Assembly: GCF_001591965.1 (NCBI RefSeq)
Contig: NZ_BCVX01000002.1
Location: 372,001-436,000 of the forward strand
Direction of reading: 5' to 3'
DNA length: 64,000 nucleotides
Source of the DNA: Lysinibacillus odysseyi 34hs-1 = NBRC 100172
Lineage (GTDB): Bacteria; Bacillota; Bacilli; Bacillales_A; Planococcaceae
Under the pieces are notes generated by a model. That model was given only the letters and a program-made list of their open reading frames with translations, did no database searches and had not been told where the DNA came from. This document shows, piece after piece, positions 51,072-60,163 of this stretch; position 1 is the first letter of the stretch, and every line of letters starts with the position of its first letter. Position numbers and translations under genes: made by a program.

Positions 51072-52622
51072 TTAAAATGATTGTGCAATGGTTTTAGCCT
51101 GCATATGCAGTAATAAATAATCCGGCGAACCGGCTTTTGAATCTGTTCCGGACATATTGAATCCGCCAAACGGCTGATAACCGACGATGGCCCCTGTACA
51201 GCCGCGGTTAATATATAGGTTACCGACATGGAATTCACGCTTTGCCTGTTCAATATGCGACGCATTATTTGAAATAACTGCACCTGTTAATCCGTAATCG
51301 GTATTATTGGCGACTTCCAATAAGTGACCGAAATCTCTTGCTTTCGAGATGGCAAGAACAGGACCGAAAATTTCTTCCTTCATTAAACGGGCATCCTCAT
51401 GTACATCCGCAAAAACAGTCGGTTCGACAAAATAGCCTGTTTCTTCTTCAGTTGCCCCGCCTGTCATGAGACGGCCCTCCTGCTTGCCTATTTCGATATA
51501 GCTCTTAATTTTTTCAATTGATTTCTCTGAGATGACCGGACCAACAAATGAATCACGGTCGACTGGATTACCCATTTGTAGTGTTTTTGTCTGCTCGACA
51601 ACTTTTTCAAGCACCGTATCGTATACATCCTCATGAATGACCGCACGCGAGCAGGCAGAGCACTTCTGTCCTGCATAGCCAAACGCAGACTTAACAATGG
51701 CAGTTGCAGCAAGGTTCAAGTCAGCATCTGCATCCACAATGATTGTATCCTTTCCGCCCATTTCGGCAATGACCCGTTTCAGCCATTTCTGCCCTTCATG
51801 TACGACTGCCGCTCGTTCATAGATTCGGCAGCCAACCTCTCTTGATCCTGTAAATGAAACAAAGCGTGTTTGAATATGATCAACGAGATAATCGCCGATT
51901 TCTGATCCAAGGCCCGGCAGATAGTTCACTACTCCAGCGGGCAGTCCGGCTTCTTTTAGTACATCCATAAATTTCGCTGCCACAACCGGCGCCGTTTCAG
52001 CGGGCTTTAAAATAACAGTATTTCCTGTAACAATTGCTGCTGCTGTCGTGCCTGCCATAATAGCCAGTGAGAAATTAAATGGCGGGATGATAATTCCCAC
52101 GCCTAATGGAATATAGTGAAACTCATTATGCTCTCCGGGATTGCTTAAGACAGGCTTCCCTGCGCTTAATTCCACCATTTGACGCGCATAGTACTCAAGG
52201 AAATCGATACATTCCGCCGTTTCGGCATCTGCTTCATGCCATGGTTTTCCTACTTCTTTTACGAGCCATGCAGAAAACTCATGTTTGCGGCGGCGGATGA
52301 TTGCTGCAGCACGGTGTAAAATATCAGCCCGCATGACCGGTGATGTATACTGCCATGTTTTATAAACGGCAGCAGCTGTCTGGATCGCCTGCTCAGCCAT
52401 TTCTTTCGTCGCTAAGTGGACCGTTCCGATACATTCCTTTATATCGGCAGGGTTGATAGATAGCGCTGTATGATCAGACGTTACTTCCTTACCGTTGATA
52501 ATCGCCGGGTACACAGCTCCAAGCTGGCTTTCTACTAATTGTATGGCATCGCTCATAGCTGTATAGGCTGCTTCATCGGTTTTATAATCGGTGAATGGTT
52601 CATGTTTGTATGGGATCGGCAT
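51072..52622 (-). CDS. rocA: L-glutamate gamma-semialdehyde (1-pyrroline-5-carboxylate) dehydrogenase RocA
   Basis: A 516-residue NAD-dependent aldehyde dehydrogenase oxidising glutamate semialdehyde to glutamate, the last step of arginine, ornithine and proline catabolism. Seen: [11 protein letters not shown], the active-site region IAEMGGKDT with its Glu, and the catalytic Cys in [12 protein letters not shown]. The first six residues before the second Met are dropped because AAGGAG lies eight bases before the ATG at 52622. It is first in the rocAD pair, divergent from rocR, with a textbook sigma-54 promoter upstream. Confidence 0.95.
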   Translation of the reverse strand: MPIPYKHEPFTDYKTDEAAYTAMSDAIQLVESQLGAVYPAIINGKEVTSDHTALSINPADIKECIGTVHLATKEMAEQAIQTAAAVYKTWQYTSPVMRADILHRAAAIIRRRKHEFSAWLVKEVGKPWHEADAETAECIDFLEYYARQMVELSAGKPVLSNPGEHNEFHYIPLGVGIIIPPFNFSLAIMAGTTAAAIVTGNTVILKPAETAPVVAAKFMDVLKEAGLPAGVVNYLPGLGSEIGDYLVDHIQTRFVSFTGSREVGCRIYERAAVVHEGQKWLKRVIAEMGGKDTIIVDADADLNLAATAIVKSAFGYAGQKCSACSRAVIHEDVYDTVLEKVVEQTKTLQMGNPVDRDSFVGPVISEKSIEKIKSYIEIGKQEGRLMTGGATEEETGYFVEPTVFADVHEDARLMKEEIFGPVLAISKARDFGHLLEVANNTDYGLTGAVISNNASHIEQAKREFHVGNLYINRGCTGAIVGYQPFGGFNMSGTDSKAGSPDYLLLHMQAKTIAQSF

Positions 52623-52758
52623 TCTCATCTCTCCTTATTTTCTTTAACGGCGGGTATATAGTTTCCCTCTTATCAGCAATGACCTTCTGCTGCATTTTTA
52701 TTTTCATGCTCATTAAATAGTTAGGTAATCTATACACCTGCTTTTATACAAACTATGT

Positions 52759-52775
52759 AGCAATTTTTGTGCCAA
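52759..52775 (-). promoter_or_regulatory. Sigma-54 promoter of rocAD
   Basis: The minus strand reads TTGGCACAAAAATTGCT, an essentially perfect -24 GG/-12 GC element. Transcription would start near 52747, about 125 bp before rocA. The sigma-54 gene lies 1.5 kb away on the other strand. Confidence 0.92.
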
Positions 52776-52827
52776 CATAAAAATCTGAAAATATGCTATT
52801 CTTTAGATAGATAAATTAGAATTTTGC

Positions 52828-52842
52828 GCAAAATATTTTTGC
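52828..52842 (-). promoter_or_regulatory. RocR upstream activating sequence
   Basis: GCAAAATATTTTTGC, that is GCAAAA-N3-TTTTGC, matches the B. subtilis RocR upstream activating sequence as I recall it. It is centred about 65 bp before the sigma-54 elements, between divergent rocA and rocR. An overlapping palindrome TTTTGCGCAAAA (52822-52833) gives a second possible half site. Confidence 0.75.
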
Positions 52843-52887
52843 TATTACCGAAAAAGGCAATTTTTTTTTGCGATAGGGGGCATTCGA

Positions 52888-54249
52888 GTGAGCTGGATGG
52901 AAAAAGTATATGAAACAATCATTGAAGCTGTTGACGTTGGCATACATGCTGTAGACAAAGACGGAAAGACAATCATCTATAATAAAAAAATGCGGGAGAT
53001 TGAATCAATGCCTGCGGCGGATGTGATGAACAGGAATGTGCGGGAGGTATTTCAGTTCAATGACAATCAAACGAGCACTCTACTGCAGTCATTAGCCGAA
53101 GCTGAACGGATCATCAATGTAAAACAGACCTATTTCAACAACAAGGGTACTGAAATTACGACTGTCAATCAGACGATTCCGATTGAACAAAACGGGGAAA
53201 TCTGTGCAGCTGTCGAGATTGCGACTGACATTTCAAAAATGAGCCGGCTCATGCAGCAAAAGGTACAGTATGAGCATGAACCATACACATTCGATAAAAT
53301 TATCGGCAACAGTCCCTCACTCCTGGAAATTATAGATATTGCAAAACGGGCAACCAGAACGACATCAAATGTACTGATTATTGGGGAGACAGGCACAGGC
53401 AAGGAGCTGTTTGCACAAAGCATTCATACAGGCAGCAGCCGGGTAAACGGTCCCTTTATCGCCCAGAACTGTGCCGCTATACCGGATACATTAATGGAAA
53501 GTATGTTATTTGGGACGGCAAAGGGCGCCTTTACAGGTGCAGTGGACAGCCCGGGGTTATTCGAGCAGGCAAATGGCGGTACATTGCTGCTCGATGAATT
53601 GAACTCGTTGAACCTCAGCTTGCAAGCAAAATTGCTGCGTGTGCTCCAGGAAAAAAAGGTTAGAAGAATCGGTGGAAAAACAGACCAGCCCGTAGATGTA
53701 CGGATTATTGCGACAATGAATGAGGACCCGGTCGATCTCATCACCCATAACCGTTTGCGGAAGGATTTGTATTATCGTCTGGCCGTTATTACGATAGCCA
53801 TTCCGCCGCTTCGCGAACGGAAGGAAGATATCCCTGTACTTGTTCATCATTTCATCCAAAAATACAATCGTTTGTTTCAGATGAACGTGCTGGATTATAC
53901 AACGGAAGTTGAGCAGCTTTTATATGCACATGACTGGCCGGGCAATGCACGTGAATTGGAGCATGTCATAGAAGCCGCAATGAACCTGATTCAATATGAA
54001 AAAACATTAACCTACGAGCACCTTCCCTATCATTACCGGAAGCGGATGCCATTTTCCCCTAGAGAGCAGACGCTGCATGTTGAGATGGAAGGAACGCTTG
54101 CAGAACAGTTAGCCATGTATGAAAAGCTGATTATTCAGCAGGCCCTGGAGGCACATCAAGGCCATATTACAAATGCAGCTGCCCATCTCGGTCTTAGCAG
54201 ACAAAGCCTGCAATACCGGATGAAAAAATGCAATCTGCGAGAAAGGTGA
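52888..54249 (+). CDS. rocR: Sigma-54-dependent activator RocR
   Basis: A 453-residue enhancer-binding protein. An N-terminal PAS sensor (about 5-115, EAVDVGIHAVDKDGKTI) is followed by the AAA+ domain: Walker A GETGTGKE (166-173), sigma-54 contact loop GAFTGA (213-218), Walker B LLLDEL (233-238) and arginine-finger segment LRKDLYYRL. A C-terminal Fis-type HTH (about 420-450, AAAHLGLSRQSLQYRMKK) ends the protein. RocR senses ornithine or citrulline in B. subtilis and activates roc genes; identity rests on close motif similarity to it and on the adjacent rocAD. Start GTG, with AGGGGG upstream. First gene of a rocR-rpoN-paralogue operon. Confidence 0.95.
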   Translation: MSWMEKVYETIIEAVDVGIHAVDKDGKTIIYNKKMREIESMPAADVMNRNVREVFQFNDNQTSTLLQSLAEAERIINVKQTYFNNKGTEITTVNQTIPIEQNGEICAAVEIATDISKMSRLMQQKVQYEHEPYTFDKIIGNSPSLLEIIDIAKRATRTTSNVLIIGETGTGKELFAQSIHTGSSRVNGPFIAQNCAAIPDTLMESMLFGTAKGAFTGAVDSPGLFEQANGGTLLLDELNSLNLSLQAKLLRVLQEKKVRRIGGKTDQPVDVRIIATMNEDPVDLITHNRLRKDLYYRLAVITIAIPPLRERKEDIPVLVHHFIQKYNRLFQMNVLDYTTEVEQLLYAHDWPGNARELEHVIEAAMNLIQYEKTLTYEHLPYHYRKRMPFSPREQTLHVEMEGTLAEQLAMYEKLIIQQALEAHQGHITNAAAHLGLSRQSLQYRMKKCNLRER

Positions 54250-54254
54250 GAAAA

Positions 54255-55526
54255 ATGGAACAGCATCTTGAGCAAAGGCTTCAGACAAAGCTTTTTATGT
54301 CAAAGCATCTACAGCAGTCTCTTTCTCTTTTAACCTATAGCTATGAAGAACTGCTTGACTGCCTGCAGGAAAAGGCAGAGTCCAATCCTTTACTGGAGAT
54401 CGACTTCCCTCTTCCTCATCCCGGAAATACGAATATGACCGAATATATAGCCCATGAACAGGTTCCTTCTTTAGAAACAGTTTTATTAGAGCAGCTTGCT
54501 TCTCTTCGTCTACCCGCAGCTGCTCATGCGGAGCTTCTCTACCTTGTCGAGCATGTAACAGAGGATGGCTATTTACAATGCGACCTGGAGGAGATGGCAG
54601 ACATTTTCTCTATACCTTTGGAACACTGCGAAAAACAGGTGAAAGCATTGCAGCATTTTGAACCAGCCGGTGTCGGAGCTAGAGATCTGCAGGAATGTCT
54701 TATACTGCAGCTGCGTGATTGTCAGGAGGTACCGGATTATATAGCACCGATTATCAAAAATGACCTTGAGCTGCTTGCCGACCAGCAGTTTTGGAAGCTT
54801 GCTCAAAAATACAATATAACCGAAGAAGATGCCGACAGCTGTCTGTCCCTTATCCGCCGTTTAAAGCCGTCACTCCGGGCTGACCATGAAAGGTACGAAA
54901 ATACCTATATGTTTCCTGAAATTCTTGTAGAAACAATAGGCCAAGAAGTAGTAGTACAGCTTCAGGAGAAATATTTTCCGGCTATCTCAATAAACGAGGT
55001 GTATCAGGAACTGTTAAAAGACCATGGGGAGAATCATTATTTAAAAATTCACCTCTCCGAAGCTCTCCGCCTAAAAAGCGGCGTCACAAACCGGTATGAA
55101 ACATTATTCCGTGTTGCTAAAACAGCAGTTGAATACCAGTCCGCTTTTTTCCTTGGCGGAAAACCGCTTCGCGCGCTGCGTATGCGGGACATGGCAAGCA
55201 TGCTGGGATTACATGTCTCAACAATCAGCCGGGCGGTGCATGAAAAATATATTCAAACACCAAAAGGAGTATTGCCGCTGAAGTCTCTATTTGAAAGAGG
55301 GGTTCATAACGAATCCCAGGAACATGTTTCAAGGTCATTTATTCAATTAAAAATAAAGGAAATCATTGATGGGGAAAATAAACAAAAGCCATTTTCCGAT
55401 CAGCAGATTGCGGCTTTGCTGATGCTGCAATCCATCCAGGTAACAAGAAGAACGGTGGCGAAATACAGGGAACAGCTCCGCCTCCCCTCCTCCATCGATC
55501 GAAAGGAAAGGAAAAACCGTTTATGA
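54255..55526 (+). CDS. rpoN: RNA polymerase sigma-54 factor (RpoN/SigL)
   Basis: A 423-residue sigma-54. Region I is Gln/Leu-rich at the N-terminus (LEQRLQTKLFMSKHLQQSL), followed by the core-binding region, the HTH region (LGLHVSTISRAVHEKYIQTPKG) and the C-terminal RpoN box RRTVAKYREQL, which contacts the -24 element. The start is placed at the ATG at 54255, with AAAGGTGAG close by. It lies six bases after rocR and its stop overlaps the next start (ATGA). In B. subtilis sigL is not linked to roc genes, so this linkage is unusual. Length is close to SigL (about 436). Confidence 0.96.
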   Translation: MEQHLEQRLQTKLFMSKHLQQSLSLLTYSYEELLDCLQEKAESNPLLEIDFPLPHPGNTNMTEYIAHEQVPSLETVLLEQLASLRLPAAAHAELLYLVEHVTEDGYLQCDLEEMADIFSIPLEHCEKQVKALQHFEPAGVGARDLQECLILQLRDCQEVPDYIAPIIKNDLELLADQQFWKLAQKYNITEEDADSCLSLIRRLKPSLRADHERYENTYMFPEILVETIGQEVVVQLQEKYFPAISINEVYQELLKDHGENHYLKIHLSEALRLKSGVTNRYETLFRVAKTAVEYQSAFFLGGKPLRALRMRDMASMLGLHVSTISRAVHEKYIQTPKGVLPLKSLFERGVHNESQEHVSRSFIQLKIKEIIDGENKQKPFSDQQIAALLMLQSIQVTRRTVAKYREQLRLPSSIDRKERKNRL

Positions 55527-56848
55527 TAAAGGATCGCCATGCGATGAGCCATTATGATAATGTGCTCATAACAGATGAACAAGGTACTGTTTTGTTTTAT
55601 GACTTAGCTGATATAAATGTATTGCAGCAAATGGGTGTTACACCGGATGATTTTTTTCATAGATGTTTTTTAGACAATTACGAGGCACTTGATGAAGAGA
55701 CAAGCTCTATTTACCAAGTATTAAAACATAAAAAGCCCGTACATCTGCAAAATCAGCTTCTGCAGACGAAGGCCGGCTTCACGTTTTACTCAACGAACTC
55801 TACTTATCCTATTTTTGATGGTGAACAGTGCATCGGTACAATTGAATTTTCACGACATACGTACGAGCCTCCTGATATTGCCATGCTTCATCAGCATGCT
55901 GCTCATAAGCTGTACCGTGACAATCACACCGTCTATTGCTTTGAAGATATCATTGGGTACAGCGAGCTGCTGCTTCGGCAGATCGCCCGCGCTAAAAACA
56001 GTGCCAAAACCAATTCAGCCATCATGATTTATGGTGCATCTGGAACAGGCAAGGAAATGTTTGCACAAAGCATTCACAATGAAAGTGATCGCTTTACAAA
56101 GCCTTATCGTGTATTAAATTGCGGCATGCTGACAGCTGAAAATATAGATATACTCTTATACGGCGATGCCAAACAGCATGGAATGTTAGCCATGGTGAAC
56201 GGAGGGACACTGCTTCTTGACCATATCCATCTGCTGCCAAAATCTTTACAGCCAAAGCTTCTACATGCTTTGGATTTGCAGCAGATAGTAATCGATGGTC
56301 AAGCTGTACCACTGAATATTCGATATATCAGCACAACGAGCCACCAGCCTGATGAATTATTGGTAAACGGTACGCTCGATGCCTCGCTATATTACAGGTT
56401 GAATGTTGTGCAAGTAGACTTGCCACCCCTCTCCAATCGAAAAGAGGATATCCTGCCTATCGTCGAAACGTACATTATGTTTTTTAATGACAAAATGACA
56501 AAAAAGGTGAAGTGCATAGAAGACGAGGTAAAACAGCTCTTTCTTATGTATAACTGGCCGGGTAATGTCCGCGAATTAAAAAATGCCGTTGAAAATGCCT
56601 ATAATGAGCCACATGAAGGAGTTATTACACGGGAACATATCCCTTCCCGCATTCGGCATATGAAAGAGGAAAAGCAGCCGGCCGGTGAATATCATGGAAC
56701 ACTAAAGGATCTAACAGAGCAATATGAAAAAACACTTATAGCAGACAAGCTGAAACAAACGAACGGCAGACTGGCCGAAACGGCGCGCCAACTAGGTATT
56801 TCCCGACAACTATTAAAATATAAATGCACGAAATATGAAATCCGCTGA
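55523..56848 (+). CDS. Degenerate RocR-like enhancer-binding protein lacking the GAFTGA loop
   Basis: A 441-residue paralogue of RocR with the same order: PAS-like N-terminal domain (about 12-110), AAA+ (about 135-380), HTH (about 412-440, AETARQLGISRQLLKY). Walker A GASGTGKE (171-178) is intact. The sigma-54 contact loop is missing: GDAKQHGMLAMVNGG stands where RocR has GTAKGAFTGAVDSPGLFEQANGG, an eight-residue loss. Walker B reads LLLDHI, with His for Glu, and the arginine-finger segment has DASLYYRL instead of RKDLYYRL. It overlaps the rpoN stop by four bases. Most likely a DNA-binding modulator rather than an activator; this is inference. Confidence 0.85.
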   Translation: MIKDRHAMSHYDNVLITDEQGTVLFYDLADINVLQQMGVTPDDFFHRCFLDNYEALDEETSSIYQVLKHKKPVHLQNQLLQTKAGFTFYSTNSTYPIFDGEQCIGTIEFSRHTYEPPDIAMLHQHAAHKLYRDNHTVYCFEDIIGYSELLLRQIARAKNSAKTNSAIMIYGASGTGKEMFAQSIHNESDRFTKPYRVLNCGMLTAENIDILLYGDAKQHGMLAMVNGGTLLLDHIHLLPKSLQPKLLHALDLQQIVIDGQAVPLNIRYISTTSHQPDELLVNGTLDASLYYRLNVVQVDLPPLSNRKEDILPIVETYIMFFNDKMTKKVKCIEDEVKQLFLMYNWPGNVRELKNAVENAYNEPHEGVITREHIPSRIRHMKEEKQPAGEYHGTLKDLTEQYEKTLIADKLKQTNGRLAETARQLGISRQLLKYKCTKYEIR

Positions 56849-57000
56849 AACGGATGCTGATTTGAACGAATTTCCGGCTAAAGGCGAATAATCCTTTCAA
56901 TCATACTGCCTGCCAAAAGACTTCAATAATTTTATGTTTACGGAAGCACACGCTATTATTTCCTGTTTCCCATAAATAAGATGTAAAAATTTTTTTACGC

Positions 57001-57063
57001 AAGGAGGCAATTTTTTACCTCCTTTTTTTACAGTTTAATATTTCTTAATATTGAAATATTAAA
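57001..57063 (+). terminator. Terminator of the rocR operon followed by a second hairpin in the brnQ leader
   Basis: AAGGAGG and CCTCCTT pair around a T-rich loop, with T7 (57001-57028). A second AT-rich inverted repeat TTTAATATTTC/GAAATATTAAA follows (57034-57063) and is trailed by CTTTTTT. The first ends the upstream operon; the second may attenuate the brnQ transcript. Confidence 0.65.
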
Positions 57064-57087
57064 ACTTTTTTAACAAGGGGTGGATGT

Positions 57088-58425
57088 ATGGGGAAGGGAT
57101 CACAGCATGTATTAGTCGTTGGTTTTGCTTTATTTGCATTATATTTTGGAGCGGGGAATCTGATTTACCCCCCTGCTGTAGGGAATGGAGCCGGTGAACA
57201 GTGGTTCCCGGCATTACTCGGCTTCTGTCTGACAGGCGTCATTCTACCGTTACTAGCTGTTGTCGCTATTTATAATACCGGGGGAACGATGAAAGCGTTA
57301 ACAAGTCCTATGGGAGACTGGTTTTACAAGGCTTTTAATACGGTACTTATGGTCTGTATCGGGATGTGTTTGACAATCCCTCGTATGGCGGCAACAACAC
57401 ATGAAATCGGTGTTACATCATTTGCACCGAATATACCGCAATTTGTTTCAGTCGCTTTTTTCTTTGTGATTTGTTTTTACTTTGCCATTGACCCGCTTAA
57501 TGTAATAGATAAAATCGGCAAATGGCTAACGCCGGTCCTTGTCCTCATTTTGCTGGTTATCATCGGGAAAGGTATCTTCACACCGATTGGCGAGATTACA
57601 GATACAGATGCCACAGGCCAATTCTCTTCAGCCGTCATCACGGCATATCAAACAGGTGATGTTGGTACAGGCATATTGGTAGCACCTATATTTTTAGCAG
57701 CAGTACTAAACTACGGTTATCGTGGAAAAGCCTTCAAAAAAATAGCTTGGGGCGGCATTTTAGTAGCAATGATTGCACTAATTGTTGTTTACGGCGGCCT
57801 ACTTTATATCGGGGCAACAAGCAGTGCCATGCTGTCTGGTACTACAAGCAGTACAGAGCTGCTCTCCAGCATCGTAGGAATAGCACTCGGAAGTTTTGGC
57901 AAATACGCACTGGCAATTGCCATCATTTTGGCATGTCTCACATCTGCTATCGGTGTCATGGCTATCGCAGCGGAGTTTTTAAATGAATTGACGAAGAACA
58001 TGCTTGGTTATAAAAGCTGGGTAGGAATTATCGCTATTATAGGAACCGTTATCGGCTCCCTAGGTGTGGATAAAATTGGTGAATTTACAACACCGATTTT
58101 ATTAATCATCTACCCGCCGGTCATCGTCCTTGTGCTATTAGGAGTAATGGACCGTTTTGTGCCAAATGCCGGGGCTTACCGGGGAGCGATGCTGCTTACC
58201 TTCTTTATCAGCATTATCGAAACGGTTGCCAGCTACGGCTACTCTATACCTGTGCTGACATCATTCGTTTATCATCTGCCTTTCCAGTCGAGCGGATTCG
58301 CTTGGGTAGTGCCCGCCATTATTGGCTTTATTGTAGGTGCAGTTTTCCATAAACTCTTTAAATGGAAGTCACCGGTGAAACATACATTTGAGCAACTAGA
58401 GCTGAAAGAGGGAGAATCGATATGA
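57088..58425 (+). CDS. brnQ: Branched-chain amino acid transporter, BrnQ/LIVCS family (second copy)
   Basis: A 445-residue polytopic carrier of about 12 helices. The signature FGAGNLIYPPAVGNGAGEQW is near the N-terminus, and IGATSSAMLSG in mid-protein resembles the copy at 13046. The ATG follows AAGGGGTGG. Its stop overlaps the amidohydrolase start (ATGA), so the two form an operon. That pairing suggests the hydrolase releases, or acts on, a substrate related to a transported amino acid; this is inference, and the carrier's true substrate is not fixed by sequence. Confidence 0.92.
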   Translation: MGKGSQHVLVVGFALFALYFGAGNLIYPPAVGNGAGEQWFPALLGFCLTGVILPLLAVVAIYNTGGTMKALTSPMGDWFYKAFNTVLMVCIGMCLTIPRMAATTHEIGVTSFAPNIPQFVSVAFFFVICFYFAIDPLNVIDKIGKWLTPVLVLILLVIIGKGIFTPIGEITDTDATGQFSSAVITAYQTGDVGTGILVAPIFLAAVLNYGYRGKAFKKIAWGGILVAMIALIVVYGGLLYIGATSSAMLSGTTSSTELLSSIVGIALGSFGKYALAIAIILACLTSAIGVMAIAAEFLNELTKNMLGYKSWVGIIAIIGTVIGSLGVDKIGEFTTPILLIIYPPVIVLVLLGVMDRFVPNAGAYRGAMLLTFFISIIETVASYGYSIPVLTSFVYHLPFQSSGFAWVVPAIIGFIVGAVFHKLFKWKSPVKHTFEQLELKEGESI

Positions 58426-60032
58426 AAACAATTTATAAAAACGCCGTTATCTATACAGCAGCAGATGTACAATCGCAAGTAGAGGCCATGATTGTCGAGG
58501 ATGGGCAGATTATTTGGGTTGGTCAGGAAGCGGATATTCCGCCGGTTGATGGGAAGGTAATCAACCTCGAAGGCAAAACTGTTATACCAGGCTTGATCGA
58601 AGCACATATTCATCCCATCATGCTCGCCCAGTTATTAGAGCAGGTCGTTTGCCTTCCACCTGTTATTCATTCAATTGAAGAACTGATCGAAGTAATGAAG
58701 CAGTATGATCCGTCTGCAAAGGGTTGCTATGAAGGCTGGGGATATGATGAAGGAAAACTTGCCGAAAAGCGCAGCATCATCCGCAGTGATCTTGACCGGG
58801 TATCGACAGAGTTACCGGTTGTTGTCATGCGAACATGCGCCCATATCATCTCGGTTAACAGCAAGGCATTGGAAATCGCCGGGATTACGAAGGACACACC
58901 AAATCCTCCAGGTGGTGAAATCGACAGGGATGAAACAGGCGAGCCAACAGGCATTTTACGGGAAAATGCCAGAAATCTTGTCCTCAAGCATATTAAGCCT
59001 GATACAGAGCAGGAAATCATCGAAAAGCTAGTAAAGCTATCAAACACTCTATCATCATACGGCATTACAACGATTACCGAGATGATGGCAACAGAGGAGC
59101 CGTTCGATTATTTTACAATTTACCAGCACGCACAGCAAAAAGGGGTTAAGCAGCGCGTTGCCAACTATTATCATTTTGAATCCATTCAGCGGAAAAATCC
59201 GCTTAATCTGGTTTCAACCAATACCGCAAATGATACGTATATTGCCGGTATCAAGCTTTTCGCCGACGGCAGCATTTCCGGGAAAACAGCGCTTGTTCAT
59301 GAGCCCTTCCTGAAGTCAAATCAGACGGGCATTGATATGACTTCCCCTGAGGAAATCCTTGCAGCTGCTAGGAAAGCAGAGGAACACGGTGTCCAGCTCG
59401 CCATCCATGCAATGGGTGATAAAGCGATTGAGCAGATTGTTAATACATGCAGCCAACTGACACCTTGGCTCACAGACGGCCCATCTGTACGTATCGAGCA
59501 CGCGACCATGATCAGTGACGAAGTGCTGAAAAAAGCAGTCGATTGGGGAATCGGTCTTGTCCCCCAACCAATCTTTTTGTTTTGTGAAATTGAAAGCTAT
59601 TTATCAAACCTTGGCCTGAAGAAATCCCAGACATTATACGGTCTTCGTTCATTTCTTGATGCCGGGGCAGCAACCGCCATCACTTCCGATGCCCCTGCTA
59701 CAAGCTGGGCAGAGGCGGTTAACCCATTCATTTCCATGCAGGTCGCTGTCACACGGAAGGCTTACGATGGAACAGACCTTGGCCAGTCTGAACGCATTAC
59801 GACGGCCGAGGCTCTCCAGCTCTATACAAAACATGCTCAAACACTGACAAGAACCGATTGTATCGGCCAATTAAGAGAAGGCTACGCTGCTGATTTCGTT
59901 ATATTAGAAGAAGATTTGATGAATATACCTGCAGATCAGCTTATGCATATCAAGCCGCTTGCTACCTATATTAAGGGCGAAAAGGTATTTGAAAGAATAC
60001 AGGCGGCAACGGGTGTTGGAAATGAAATATAG
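58422..60032 (+). CDS. YtcJ-like metal-dependent amidohydrolase
   Basis: A 536-residue amidohydrolase-superfamily enzyme of the YtcJ-like group. It has a small N-terminal beta domain, then the barrel: GLIEAHIHPIMLAQL (HxH metal pair), the loop YEGWGYDEGKLAEKR, the His-bearing AIHAMGDKAIEQIV, RIEHATMIS and the late metal Asp in ITSDAPATSW. The substrate is unknown; members hydrolyse diverse amides and N-acyl compounds. It overlaps the upstream transporter by four bases and is the last gene before a terminator. Co-transcription with brnQ is likely. Confidence 0.9.
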   Translation: MKTIYKNAVIYTAADVQSQVEAMIVEDGQIIWVGQEADIPPVDGKVINLEGKTVIPGLIEAHIHPIMLAQLLEQVVCLPPVIHSIEELIEVMKQYDPSAKGCYEGWGYDEGKLAEKRSIIRSDLDRVSTELPVVVMRTCAHIISVNSKALEIAGITKDTPNPPGGEIDRDETGEPTGILRENARNLVLKHIKPDTEQEIIEKLVKLSNTLSSYGITTITEMMATEEPFDYFTIYQHAQQKGVKQRVANYYHFESIQRKNPLNLVSTNTANDTYIAGIKLFADGSISGKTALVHEPFLKSNQTGIDMTSPEEILAAARKAEEHGVQLAIHAMGDKAIEQIVNTCSQLTPWLTDGPSVRIEHATMISDEVLKKAVDWGIGLVPQPIFLFCEIESYLSNLGLKKSQTLYGLRSFLDAGAATAITSDAPATSWAEAVNPFISMQVAVTRKAYDGTDLGQSERITTAEALQLYTKHAQTLTRTDCIGQLREGYAADFVILEEDLMNIPADQLMHIKPLATYIKGEKVFERIQAATGVGNEI

Positions 60033-60059
60033 CCTTCCTGTTCATTAAATTCAATAAAC

Positions 60060-60095
60060 AAGCCGCAGCGGGAAATCCTGCTGCGGCTTTGTTTT
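60060..60095 (+). terminator. Intrinsic terminator of the brnQ-amidohydrolase operon
   Basis: AAGCCGCAGC pairs with GCTGCGGCTT, followed by TGTTTTTT. Confidence 0.93.
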
Positions 60096-60163
60096 TTATG
60101 GGCGGACAGCTATTTCCGTGTGTGCCTTGGTCTGAACTTCAGCCTTTCTCCACTGTCCCACTA

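Noticed and set aside
52888-56848. Two-component or phage-derived regulators
   Set aside because: RocR and its paralogue have PAS inputs, not receivers, and no phage genes are near.
56861-56895. Possible further 21-bp repeat array after the paralogue gene
   Set aside because: Two CGAA-like cores are 18 bp apart, not 21, and the match is too weak.
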